Origin: Cytophagales bacterium
GTDB lineage: Bacteria > Bacteroidota > Bacteroidia > Cytophagales > Bernardetiaceae
Assembly (NCBI GenBank): GCA_013299045.1
Contig: JAAFJX010000025.1
Location: 1 to 56,208, forward strand
Reading direction: 5' to 3'
DNA length: 56,208 nt
Shown here: piece after piece, positions 42,094 to 50,841 of the stretch
Numbering within the stretch: the first letter of the stretch is position 1
How the letters are laid out: each line of letters opens with the position of its first letter
Translations under genes and position numbers: made by a program
The notes under the pieces: model-generated
Seen by the model: only the letters and a program-made list of their open reading frames with translations
The model's database searches: none
Told to the model about the DNA's origin: nothing

Positions 42094-42760
42094 CTCTTTT
42101 TTGCTTATTTCTCTCACCAATTAACTTTTCTTGCGTTTTAATTTTCTCTAATAATTGTTTCTGTTCCTTATTCAATTTGCCCCCATTAACACTTTTTTCA
42201 TCATTAACTTGCTGTTTTAGCTCATCTAATTCCTCTTTAGTGCGAGGTAAATCATCATATGGTTTTTCAGTACGCTTCTTTGAGTATAAAATTCCATTTC
42301 CGCTGACAAGATTTGTTACTGAAGTTATGGTAACAGCACCACCGTATAGCGTTCCTGCAAGTGCGGTAGCAGCGCCCACTGTTACTGTTACTGGTGTACC
42401 TGTTACAGCCAAAACAGCCCCACCACCTTCACTACCACCAGCGATGTTCATGCCAATTACCACAGAGGCAGCATCGCCAGCCATTAGACCCTGGTTGTAA
42501 TCTTGTCTGGCCTCTATACCTCTGGAACGTATATCTCTTTTTTCGCCGCCGCGAAGATTAAAAAGATTAAACGTAAGATTATCTACAATGGCAGTCAGAA
42601 AGCCTCTTAGCCCATCAAAGATGTCTCTCCCATCAGGGTCATTAAACCTCACCGGATTATTCCCCAGCCCCGTGTATGGACTCATGGGCGCAAACTTCTC
42701 CCCCAGCGGGTCTATGCTTATCCATCTGCCCGTTTGTAGGTCTAGGTTTCTAGCGCCGTG
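42074..42760 (-). pseudogene. RHS tip 1 with core end, cut off from its gene by element E
   Basis: From 42760 the frame reads HGARNLDLQTGRWISIDP and continues to PYTGLGNNPVRFNDPDGRD, the end of an RHS core, and then a tip of about 190 residues: a Gly/Ala/Thr-rich membrane-like stretch (GAATALAGTLYGGAVTITSV) and a highly charged Lys/Glu end. The codon before 42760 is TAG, part of the element junction. The first internal start is an ATG at 42685, which would give a core-less fragment. It should be the original C-terminus of the RHS gene at 42811-46083; the roughly 60-residue core segment between the two parts has been lost. Confidence 0.75.
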
Positions 42761-42766
42761 CTAATT

Positions 42767-42852
42767 GTCTGAACCCTGATTTTCAGGATTAAAGGATTAC
42801 CATGATTTTTTTATCCTACGAATCTTAAAATCCTATAAATCTTAATACAGAC
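42767..42852 (-). repeat. Short palindromic element E, copy 1
   Basis: Eighty-six bases from GTCTGAACCCTGATTTTCAG to CAGAC, with matching ends and a tandem internal unit of type AAAATCCTAYRAATCTT. Its inner words (CAGGATTAAAGGATTACC) resemble short repeats common in Bacteroidota genomes. It supplies the stop codon of the RHS gene at 42811. Confidence 0.8.
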
Positions 42853-45800
42853 TGTTTTTATCAAAGAACGTTTGCAGCGTAAAGTTAAAAATAATTTTTC
42901 GTAGTTGGTTAAGGATACAGAAGAAATATTTTGGCGTGCTACTAGTTTTTGGTCTTGGTAGATTTCTAGGTAGGCGCTAAGGCTGTCGTTTTGGTTCTGT
43001 TCGGGTACTTGGGTGTTTTGTTCGGCTTTTTTCCTCTTACCCACCAAAAACGGCAAAAAACTAAACATATTGAGGTGTCTGCGGCGCTCTTCGCCCACGC
43101 GCTGGCTCGTTTGCAGGGGCGGCACGCTCAGTATCAGCCCTAACTTTTTGCTTTCTTCTTTCTGGACTATGGTCGGCTTTTGGGTCTGCTCTTTCTGCGC
43201 CGTTACGAAGGCCATAAAACTGAGACTGTCCCCCCTAAAAAGTTTCAGCTCGCGCTCTAATGCCCCTGTTACTAGCCCGCTATAAGCCCCACGCATCGCC
43301 ATACCCTTGTGCCGCGCCTCAGCCACACCCCTAAAAAGCGTGTCCTCTTTGGCGGCGCTATCCTTCTCAAAACTCAGATGGTGCAGCTTGCCGCCGTCCT
43401 TGCTGGTGTAGGGCTGCCATATCAGGCGAGAGTTGCCGAGGTGGTCTAGGTACTCGTATTGCGGCACAAGCGGATAGCTCACACTGGCCTCGTCTGGCAG
43501 GGGTGGCACCAGCCTGCCCTCTGGCATACGCAAAAAAGAGAGCGTTCCGTTCTCATAAACAGCCTCGCCTACGTATTGCGTCAGGTCTGCGCCCGACTGC
43601 TTCCTGACCTTCGTGCCGTTTGCGAGGTAGGTGTTGTCTATCGTGTTCGTGTTGATGCTTACAGACTCTACCAGGTTCAGGTGGTTGTAGCTGATTGGAT
43701 TGATGCGCTTGTTGCGGTCCCTGAGCTGGTTGCCGCGTGCGTCGTAGGTATAATCATTGGCAGGGCCAGTGTAGCGGTCTTTGAAGTCGTTGGCCAAGAA
43801 GCCCAGCCCGCTGCCCGTTATATCATCTATTTTTTCTAGTTCATTAGAAAAAACCTTGTAGGAGTATTCCAAATCATCTACCTTCCTATACTCATTGCCT
43901 GTGCTGCCGTCCACAAGGGCCAGGCCGTTGCGTTTCATAGTCAAGATGTTTCCGTTCACATCATAACTCAAATCGTAGAGGGAGTAGTTGCCGGGTGCAT
44001 AGGTAGGCGCTCCTATGGCTGTGCGTCCTTGATTCCAGGGGCCAAGTAGGCCGTCCACTGCCAGTTCCGCAAAGTCGGCTTTGAGCAAGCGGTTGGCTCG
44101 GTCATACTGGTAGCCATAGCTGCGTGGCTTCATGTCGGTACGCGAAATCCATTTTACGCCGCTCAAGTTGCCGTTAAAGTGGTTTTTGTTGTAGCCATAG
44201 TCATAGAAGAGTTCCATGCCGAGCAAGTCTAGCGGGTAATTATTAAGCGTAGCCTGGTTAATGGCCGTCAGCCAGCCCCGTATGTTGTAGCGGTAGTCAA
44301 TGTCCTGGCCATAAGCCACGCCCCCATCTTCCGAATGCAACTTTTTATTAATCATCTGGCCGAGTTCGTTGTAGGTATAGCGGGCCAGCGTCCAATCTTT
44401 TTTAGGCTTTGCCATGTACCAGAGGGAAGCCTCTATGCGCTCTAGCCTGCCGCGGAAGCTGCTATAAACGTTGCGTTCTAGACGGCGCACCATGCGTGTA
44501 TCCGTAGCGCGCACGTAGCGGTGGTAGTAGTCCTTGCTGAGCAGTTTGCCATCAAAGGCGAGTTCCAGTACGGTCAAGTCTAAGCCCAATTCGTGTTCTG
44601 CTTTCAGTTCTACTGGGCGCAGGCGCTCGTCGTAGTGCGTATAGCTTTTGCGGAAAATGCCAGGCCCCGTACTGCCCAGTACCTTCACTTTTTGCCAGGT
44701 GCTGAGCCCCTTCGTACTAATAGGCTTTTGGGCAGTGCTTTTCCATACATCGCCTTCGCTACCAGCCGTTAAGCCGCTGTAGTCGTCGTAGTATTGCACC
44801 GTCAGCACTTCTAGGTCATAGGTGCTGCCGTCGTGTATCGGGAAGCTCTCGTTCGTATAGAGGTGCGGGCTGCTGTTGCGTCTTTCGCCAAAAACCGTAG
44901 AGGCTTCCGCATCAATGCGCATATTGTCTATGTCTCTGGTCGTTTTGCATAGTCCCGTCATGATGGGTCTGTTGAGCGCATCATACTTGGTATATTCCCA
45001 GTCCACACCTGGTTGTTTTTGCATCACGGGTCTGTCGCGCCCATCAAAGATAATATGTATAGAGGCATCCATACCAGGCAGGCGCTTGGCAGCCAAACGG
45101 CCACGTTGGTCATAGCGGTACTGAAAAGCCAAATTTGTTATGAGTGTAGGCAAAGTAGCAGAACCCAAAGAAAGCGTAAAGCGTGGTGGCAGCACAAAAC
45201 TCAGCTGGCCAAGGTCGTTATACACGTAGTAGGTATCGCCTGTGCCCTCTTGGCGCTGCATAATCATTTGGCCTTCCTTGTTCGTAAAAGTCCAAACAGT
45301 TTTGTTGTCTTCGTCGCGGCTTTCTGTAATCAGGAGTTGGTTTGCCGCAAAAAAACCACGCTCACGCAAAGAGGCTGTGTGCGGTGCCAGCCCAGACGCA
45401 CCAGCGCCTCCGCTTAGCGTTACGCTGTAGTATCGGACAGCATCTGCCACTGTATTGGTTCTTGTTTCGGTGCTCTGAATATTGCCGCTAAGCCGCATCC
45501 AACTTTCGCCAGGGGCTGCCTGCTCCAGGACGCGGTTCAGGGGCGAAGCCTCATAAACAGACTCTGAAAAGGGCACTCCCGTTCCCGCAATGACGGCGAA
45601 TCGGCTTGTATGCGGGCTATAAAAGGCGCATTGTTTGTCAAAAGCGTCCGCAACAAAAAGGTTGTCTATAGGCGTAGCGCTTGGGTCTGGTGTGGCTTCC
45701 GTAAAAGGCAAATACTGCTTGGGCGTTCGGCCAAAAACGTCGTAAACGATGGGCTGCACAAGGGCCTTGCCGCTGGGTGAGTAGGCCAAAGAAAGGTTCT

Positions 45801-46083
45801 GGATAGGTCTGCCGAAGCCGTCTAGGTAGGCAATATCCACCTCTCTGTGTCCGCCATGCGTCAGGGTGTTTACATCGGTCGTGGTTTGCACGCCCTCAAT
45901 AAGTACCGTCGTACTCTTGACGTAGTTCAGGCTACCAGTGTGCGAGGGCGTACCGCTACAATCCATGAAAGGAGGCAGGTCGCTCAGCCAGTTGGGCAGG
46001 TTTTCGGGTAGCACGGTCGTTTGGGCTTGCACCGTGCCCGCAGCCCATAAAAATACCAAAGCAAAAACGAAACAGCAACGCAT
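42811..46083 (-). CDS. DUF6443-type RHS repeat protein, C-terminus replaced by element E
   Basis: Starting at the ATG at 46083 (MRCCFVFALVFLWAAGTVQAQ, a signal peptide), the 1,090-residue product has an N-terminal DUF6443-like domain (YVKSTTVLIEGVQTTTDV, DIAYLDGFGRPIQNLSLAY, YDVFGRTPKQYLPF), then many YD repeats (YNDLGQLSFVLPP, YRYDQRGRLAAKRLPG, YDYDRANRLLK-like) and the beginning of the RHS core (YVGEAVYENGTLSFLRMPEGR, YEYLDHLGNSRLIW). RHS proteins fold a shell that encloses a C-terminal toxin released on delivery. Here the core is cut after YEKLFLTLRCK, and the last 20 residues are read from element E, so no tip is attached. It follows the shell gene by 48 bases, in an apparent operon. Confidence 0.88.
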   Translation of the reverse strand: MRCCFVFALVFLWAAGTVQAQTTVLPENLPNWLSDLPPFMDCSGTPSHTGSLNYVKSTTVLIEGVQTTTDVNTLTHGGHREVDIAYLDGFGRPIQNLSLAYSPSGKALVQPIVYDVFGRTPKQYLPFTEATPDPSATPIDNLFVADAFDKQCAFYSPHTSRFAVIAGTGVPFSESVYEASPLNRVLEQAAPGESWMRLSGNIQSTETRTNTVADAVRYYSVTLSGGAGASGLAPHTASLRERGFFAANQLLITESRDEDNKTVWTFTNKEGQMIMQRQEGTGDTYYVYNDLGQLSFVLPPRFTLSLGSATLPTLITNLAFQYRYDQRGRLAAKRLPGMDASIHIIFDGRDRPVMQKQPGVDWEYTKYDALNRPIMTGLCKTTRDIDNMRIDAEASTVFGERRNSSPHLYTNESFPIHDGSTYDLEVLTVQYYDDYSGLTAGSEGDVWKSTAQKPISTKGLSTWQKVKVLGSTGPGIFRKSYTHYDERLRPVELKAEHELGLDLTVLELAFDGKLLSKDYYHRYVRATDTRMVRRLERNVYSSFRGRLERIEASLWYMAKPKKDWTLARYTYNELGQMINKKLHSEDGGVAYGQDIDYRYNIRGWLTAINQATLNNYPLDLLGMELFYDYGYNKNHFNGNLSGVKWISRTDMKPRSYGYQYDRANRLLKADFAELAVDGLLGPWNQGRTAIGAPTYAPGNYSLYDLSYDVNGNILTMKRNGLALVDGSTGNEYRKVDDLEYSYKVFSNELEKIDDITGSGLGFLANDFKDRYTGPANDYTYDARGNQLRDRNKRINPISYNHLNLVESVSINTNTIDNTYLANGTKVRKQSGADLTQYVGEAVYENGTLSFLRMPEGRLVPPLPDEASVSYPLVPQYEYLDHLGNSRLIWQPYTSKDGGKLHHLSFEKDSAAKEDTLFRGVAEARHKGMAMRGAYSGLVTGALERELKLFRGDSLSFMAFVTAQKEQTQKPTIVQKEESKKLGLILSVPPLQTSQRVGEERRRHLNMFSFLPFLVGKRKKAEQNTQVPEQNQNDSLSAYLEIYQDQKLVARQNISSVSLTNYEKLFLTLRCKRSLIKTVCIKIYRILRFVG
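42942..43667 (-). repeat. 726-bp direct repeat, copy in the main RHS gene
   Basis: Partner of 40730-41455 with one mismatch. Recombination between the two removes 2,212 bases and keeps the reading frame (distance between the frames is a multiple of three). Confidence 0.93.
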
Positions 46084-46131
46084 AGTACTCAAAGGTTTGT
46101 CAGTCCAGAAAAAAGAAGGTGGGTTTATTTT

Positions 46132-49100
46132 TTAATCTTCGCAAGGGCTCAAAGGGCTTACACCGCTTTTATGACCTATCTTGTAATCAAAGAGTTTTAG
46201 AATGTTTCGGTCATGGTCGCGTACAAGCCTCATGCGTAAAAACCTGTCGTACTCAAAGTACTGCGTCAGGTGGTTGGGGCTGGTGCTGCTGCTCATGCCC
46301 ACGAGGGGTCTGTGCGTAAAGGTAGTCATTTGGGCGGCCTTCGGCATGAGGCGCACCTCGTCCACGTCCGCACCCGTTACGTTCAGACTGAGCGCACCCG
46401 CACCCGTACCTACGAGCGTAAAGGGCTGTTCTATGAGCTTCCAGTCTGCGCTGGCCGTAAAGCTGCCGCTGGCCACGGACACTCCCGCAAGACTGTAAGT
46501 GCCCGTACTGCCTGCGTTATTCCGTACCCAAAAGGACAGCACGTACTCGGTGCCAGCACCCGGGCTAGCAGGCAGAGCCGAAGAGAGACTGCCGCTAAAA
46601 CCGCCTGCGCTGTAGCGTTCGCCTGTTTTGGCTAGGCTGCCGCTGGTCTCTAAGGTGTAAATAGGGTCTTCAAAAGAGCTATGGTGAATTTGATTGAGAT
46701 TGGCGTGGTCTGCCTTGGCTATGGGATAGCGTCCGCCATAACCCCACACGAGGCTCTGCACAATGTCGCGGTCTTTTTGCACACTCAAGATATTCGCATC
46801 GCTGTTGTAGCTGAGGCACTTATATACAGGCTCAGAACCAGGCCGTAGCGTGAATGTCCTTGAGGTTAAGGCACCAGTCAAATAACCATAAAAACCAAAA
46901 ACGCCTAGTATGGGTCTTATTAAGGTATATTGCAGCTCCTCGTCAAGCAGGATAGAGCGCTTAGTTCCGAAAGGCCATATCTTGTATGTATTGATTTTAG
47001 CGCCAGTAAGATACTGTACTGACGTAGCTGCTTCTTTGTAGTAGGTAATGGTCTCTATGGGAATGGCCTTTATCTTGAGTGTGTTCATCAAATACAAGCT
47101 CTGCGCCATACTGCTACCCACCGAGGGGGCACCGGTAGAACCTAGTGGCAAGATATCCGAATTATAACGTATGCGCGTCCATAAAAGCTCACCCGCCACA
47201 CTTGTAGTCTTGCTACTTCGCGTGAGTTGGGTATGCTTTTCATTATCATAGAAAAAATCCGTGGTGGTACTCACAAACTTGGTGTCATCAAACTGGTCAT
47301 AAGCACGTTCTTCGGTCTTAGAAAGGTAGTACCAGTCGGAAAAGTGTGCGTAGTCTTGAACCCTGTAGTCTTCTACAAATCGATAATAGTCTACATACAT
47401 ACCACCGGAACCACTAGTGCCACCCCAAAAGGTAGGTGGATTATCATTGATGATACCTATCTTAATACCTCTGCTTGTACCAAAGTGAAAGCCTCCATCG
47501 CCATACAGCGTATATGTATTGAACTTTTCAGCTACTTTTTTATAGCTACCCAACTCTTTTTTATAGGTGGTTTGCTGCAAGAGCATACCACGCTTATCAT
47601 CATTCTTCGCATAAACAGCAAAAGGATAAATGTCATTATTGGAATTTAAAAAACCACCTAATTCAGCTTTAGAACACGTAAACACGTTCTCAACTTTACC
47701 ATTTTCTCCATTTTCACCATGATAGACTGTTACATGGCTGTAGCCAACTGCTGCTCCCTGTGTGGTATTCATGGGCGCTTGACTGAAAGTTGAGCGATGC
47801 AGATAGGGGCAAGTGTTATAGAACGTAACAAAGTGATAAATGGGCTTGCTGTAAAGATCGCCAGAAGTTCGTACACTACCATCAGCAGCTGTGTATAGAT
47901 ATTCATAGCGGGTAATCTGAGGGGGCGAACCCAAGCCATCATAGTTTTTGATGCGCTTGATACGCAAACCACCACCTTTTTTAGTTTTGTTAGGAAGAGT
48001 CTGTTTATATAACACCAGCCTTGCATACGCCCTGTTGGAGCTTTCCACCCTAAAACGGTAGGTGTGGCCAGAATCAAGTTCTACGCATTGAGCAAAGTTT
48101 TCAACACAATATCCTGTCCCTGTGGTTGCGCCTGTTAAAGGATCTTCCGGGCATACCCACCCGTAATGAACCGCACTTGGTGTAGGAAAAACTCTCGTTA
48201 TAATGGCTGTAGCGCGGTCGCCAAACAAAGTTTCCGCTTCAGGCCGGCCTGCTACTATAAGCCCTTTTACATAATAACTTACATTTCTCGTTGCCGTAAG
48301 CAGAAACTCATCGGCACATATATCTCCACTATCTGTTTCACATTCAATGACTATACTATCAGGAGCCGTTCCATATGCGTCGTAGATGGGCAGGCAGTCA
48401 ATTGATGGCGGCGTATCCTCATAATAAGAGTTAGATCCCATTTCTAATTCTGTTCGTCCTCCACTAGGATAGTGAATGACTTTCAATGCTCTACTGGTTA
48501 CTTTGGCTGTGTCAGTATTTCTATCAGCACCGGGTCTGTAATATGGCACCCCTAATACACGACTTGCCATAGCGGGGATAAGTGTAGGCTCAGGATTTGA
48601 ATTGGGGTAGCCCCAATGGTCTTGTTGCCGCATCATACTAAAACTTACATCAGTGTAGCTATAATAATCAAATTTATAAGGAGGCATCTTACAGTCTGTT
48701 ACTCGTTCTGTCAGTGTACGAAGAAACTGCCCTGCGTAATTGAAATCATAACGTTTGATAAAAGTACCTTCATGGTCTTTAAAGACAACACCAGCCAAAA
48801 GGCCATCTGGCTTATCTTCCGATACAGTAGCTACGTCCCAATCAAATTCTACGATACCTTTAGAATTTGTAATTTTTTCGAGGCGTGCGGGTATATGATA
48901 CTGGAAAGAAGGTCTATAGTAGCTCGGAGTAATTGTACAACTATCAAAAGGGGGGCCTGATTCAAAGTGTGTCATTCTCTTTGTTTCAGTGTAAGTTGAA
49001 GGGTATATTATTTCATAGGTAGGGTCTCGGTAATCAAAAAGTATAAAATCATTCGTTAATAGATTCTCCACTCGCATGAGTTGCCATGCGCTGGCACAGT

Positions 49101-49854
49101 CTTCTACCTTTAGCAAATACGTAATAGAACCAGACATTTCTATGCCAGACTTAGCCCTTATTTCATCTCTACCAAAGGTCATTTTTATACCTTCAAGAGT
49201 TGTAATGGTTATCACTGTGAAAGCATCATTAATCGCAATATCCACTGGGCTATATGGGATGGTCATAATCTTCCCATCCATATCAAAAACAAACTGCCCA
49301 CTCCACCAAGGCGTACTAACCGCAAAAATATCTGGTTCGGTATCATATAATGGTTTTGCTACGTCGGGAGTTACTAACCACAAATAGCTTCTTCTTTCAT
49401 CGTATGTCATTGGTGTAGGAGAACCGACTAGACCAAGAAAATCCCGCAACTCTAACCGACCATTCCTATAAAAACCTCCAGGAGCTTCATCTGCATAACC
49501 CTGCATACTCCGCGTAATACAGCCACCCGCACTCAAAGACCAGCCCAAGCCCACCCAAGAGGGTTTTTCTTCCACACGTATGCCGCCCGCATTATAGCTG
49601 AGGGTAATAGGCAGGCTCAACTGATGCCCCTCTAGGCTGCCCAGCGGTATGCTTATCTGGGGCTTGCCCGTATAGAGGTTCACAGGTACATCCGTGCTGC
49701 GCGTCTGGGAAGTGGCTGTGGGTGAGGGTAAAACCAAAGAGCCAAGACTGGTTAGGGGTGGCGTTATGCTACCAGTATCTACTACTGGCTGCGCATACAC
49801 CACACCAGCCCCCAAGCTCAAGCAAAACAACAAGCAGATAAAATCAAAAAACAA
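46132..49854 (-). CDS. Secreted SpvB/YD-type RHS shell protein, first gene of the toxin locus
   Basis: The 1,240-residue product begins with the phrases typical of Bacteroidota proteins paired with RHS genes: VNLYTGKPQISIPLGSLEGH, LPITLSYNAGGIRVEEKPSW, VGLGWSLSAGGCITR. YD repeats follow (YDFNYAGQFLRTLTE, FEYDRFLRMRLVRDHDRN), and near residues 1,070-1,190 there is a carbohydrate-binding-like jelly roll (EYVLSFWVRNNAGSTG, DVDEVRLMPKA). It probably forms part of the toxin shell or its carrier. The start is odd: the only classical start is a TTG at 49854, inside repeat family C, and it leaves a signal peptide without a basic n-region. Four codons further upstream an ATT would give MKSLFFDFICLL. 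The original 5' end may have been lost. The next gene follows by 48 bases. Confidence 0.85.
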   Translation of the reverse strand: MFFDFICLLFCLSLGAGVVYAQPVVDTGSITPPLTSLGSLVLPSPTATSQTRSTDVPVNLYTGKPQISIPLGSLEGHQLSLPITLSYNAGGIRVEEKPSWVGLGWSLSAGGCITRSMQGYADEAPGGFYRNGRLELRDFLGLVGSPTPMTYDERRSYLWLVTPDVAKPLYDTEPDIFAVSTPWWSGQFVFDMDGKIMTIPYSPVDIAINDAFTVITITTLEGIKMTFGRDEIRAKSGIEMSGSITYLLKVEDCASAWQLMRVENLLTNDFILFDYRDPTYEIIYPSTYTETKRMTHFESGPPFDSCTITPSYYRPSFQYHIPARLEKITNSKGIVEFDWDVATVSEDKPDGLLAGVVFKDHEGTFIKRYDFNYAGQFLRTLTERVTDCKMPPYKFDYYSYTDVSFSMMRQQDHWGYPNSNPEPTLIPAMASRVLGVPYYRPGADRNTDTAKVTSRALKVIHYPSGGRTELEMGSNSYYEDTPPSIDCLPIYDAYGTAPDSIVIECETDSGDICADEFLLTATRNVSYYVKGLIVAGRPEAETLFGDRATAIITRVFPTPSAVHYGWVCPEDPLTGATTGTGYCVENFAQCVELDSGHTYRFRVESSNRAYARLVLYKQTLPNKTKKGGGLRIKRIKNYDGLGSPPQITRYEYLYTAADGSVRTSGDLYSKPIYHFVTFYNTCPYLHRSTFSQAPMNTTQGAAVGYSHVTVYHGENGENGKVENVFTCSKAELGGFLNSNNDIYPFAVYAKNDDKRGMLLQQTTYKKELGSYKKVAEKFNTYTLYGDGGFHFGTSRGIKIGIINDNPPTFWGGTSGSGGMYVDYYRFVEDYRVQDYAHFSDWYYLSKTEERAYDQFDDTKFVSTTTDFFYDNEKHTQLTRSSKTTSVAGELLWTRIRYNSDILPLGSTGAPSVGSSMAQSLYLMNTLKIKAIPIETITYYKEAATSVQYLTGAKINTYKIWPFGTKRSILLDEELQYTLIRPILGVFGFYGYLTGALTSRTFTLRPGSEPVYKCLSYNSDANILSVQKDRDIVQSLVWGYGGRYPIAKADHANLNQIHHSSFEDPIYTLETSGSLAKTGERYSAGGFSGSLSSALPASPGAGTEYVLSFWVRNNAGSTGTYSLAGVSVASGSFTASADWKLIEQPFTLVGTGAGALSLNVTGADVDEVRLMPKAAQMTTFTHRPLVGMSSSTSPNHLTQYFEYDRFLRMRLVRDHDRNILKLFDYKIGHKSGVSPLSPCED

Positions 49855-50118
49855 GCTCTTAATTAACCTCTCTAAGAGATGTAAGTTTTAGGAAGCGAAT
49901 AATTGTACTTTTCTAAGATAGAGGCTTTACTTTTAAAGTACGGCCAACTACGGCTATGATACGGCTATCCTATGGCTAAGGCAAAATAGGACAAAAGGTA
50001 TAAAGCGGCCTTGCCGCTTTATGTTTTTTTTGTTATTGAGTACGTCTATTGGCCTGTATTTTGCGTTAGAGAGGCGGCGGGTTTAGTGCGTAGCACCGAA
50101 GCGAAGCGAAGCCCAAAG
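49854..50118 (-). repeat. Dispersed repeat family C, copy 2, running into the RHS shell gene
   Basis: Reverse-complement match to 19468-19766. Its terminal word GAGAGGTTAATTAAGAGCTT plus the next bases TGTTTT are shared with copy 1, so the boundary falls at the TTG used as start of the shell gene. Only two units of the 11-base ATAGCCGTATS repeat are present. Confidence 0.75.
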
Positions 50119-50251
50119 ACGAACGACCGCGAAGCGGGAACGCCCAATAAATTGTACAAAAACAACAATACGTCAAAAAGTTAGATATAAGGAATTTGAC
50201 AAAAAGTTATTTGAAAACGCGAGAAAATGGCCTCTACAAAAGTGAAAAGAG

Positions 50252-50366
50252 GGCAATTAGAACTTAAAAAACTCAAAAAGGGCTTTTTGACGACTCAAGA
50301 GAGGTTAATTTAAGAGCTTGCTTTCGTTCAAAAACCCCCGCAACTCTGCGGAAAGCACGGTTTGAA
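50252..50366 (+). repeat. Dispersed repeat family B, copy 2
   Basis: Reverse-complement match of 25022-25142, including AAGAGGGCAATTAGAACTT, GGGCTTTTTGACGACTC, the GAGAGGTTAATTTAAGAGC word and the CCGCA/TGCGG hairpin. Confidence 0.75.
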
Positions 50367-50813
50367 TAAATGACCTTTTCATACACCTCAAAATACAGAA
50401 AAACAGCCAGTCAAAGAGAATTCAAAAAAGAGCAGCACGGCATAGCCCGCTCCCGTACCCCGCAATCTTTTCATATTTTTATTTTACCTCCAAACAAATT
50501 CCTAAAAAGTTAAAATTTATTACAAAGCGATGTATCATGGTATAATTTTTGTGGCTTAGAATCATCGCGTCTAAGAAAAAATATACAGATGGAGCATAGA
50601 ACGTTCGGTTATCTCTAAAAACTGCGCCCCTTCTTCCTGTCCTCACGAACAACCACACAACAGGCAAAGTCAATAGCCCCCCAAAAAGCTATTCTACGTC
50701 TAAAGCCTAGACAGGCACGGTCTATATGAACCCAAGCTATTGGGCAAAAAAAAAATCAATAGCCCTCAAAATAAAAAAATAGTCATATTGCAGTTTTTAG
50801 AAGTGGCCTTTTG

Positions 50814-50821
50814 TAACTTTG
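50814..50821 (+). promoter_or_regulatory. -7 box of murE
   Basis: TAACTTTG, ending 20 bases before the ATG at 50842. It lies inside the longer possible frame (from 50740), which fixes the later start. The -33 TTG is 23 bases away. Confidence 0.55.
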
Positions 50822-50841
50822 CGCCCCTAACAACGTCCATC

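Larger units (their letters stand above)
49855..50841. other. Intergenic region between the RHS locus and murE
   Basis: The region contains family C copy 2 (to 50118), family B copy 2 (50252-50366) and, from 50367, sequence with no gene or repeat that I can support. The words CAAGCTCTTAATTAACCTCTC (49853-49873) and its reverse complement (50306-50327) form a 21-base inverted pair enclosing 430 bases. A 64-codon minus frame at 50479-50673 has no recognisable features. Confidence 0.5.

Noticed and set aside
34919-49854. Integrated prophage or conjugative island
   Set aside because: No integrase, phage structural, relaxase or tRNA-linked attachment site was found; the foreign look comes from RHS tips and repeats.
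50479-50673. A 64-codon minus-strand frame upstream of murE
   Set aside because: No start context, no promoter box, no family features.
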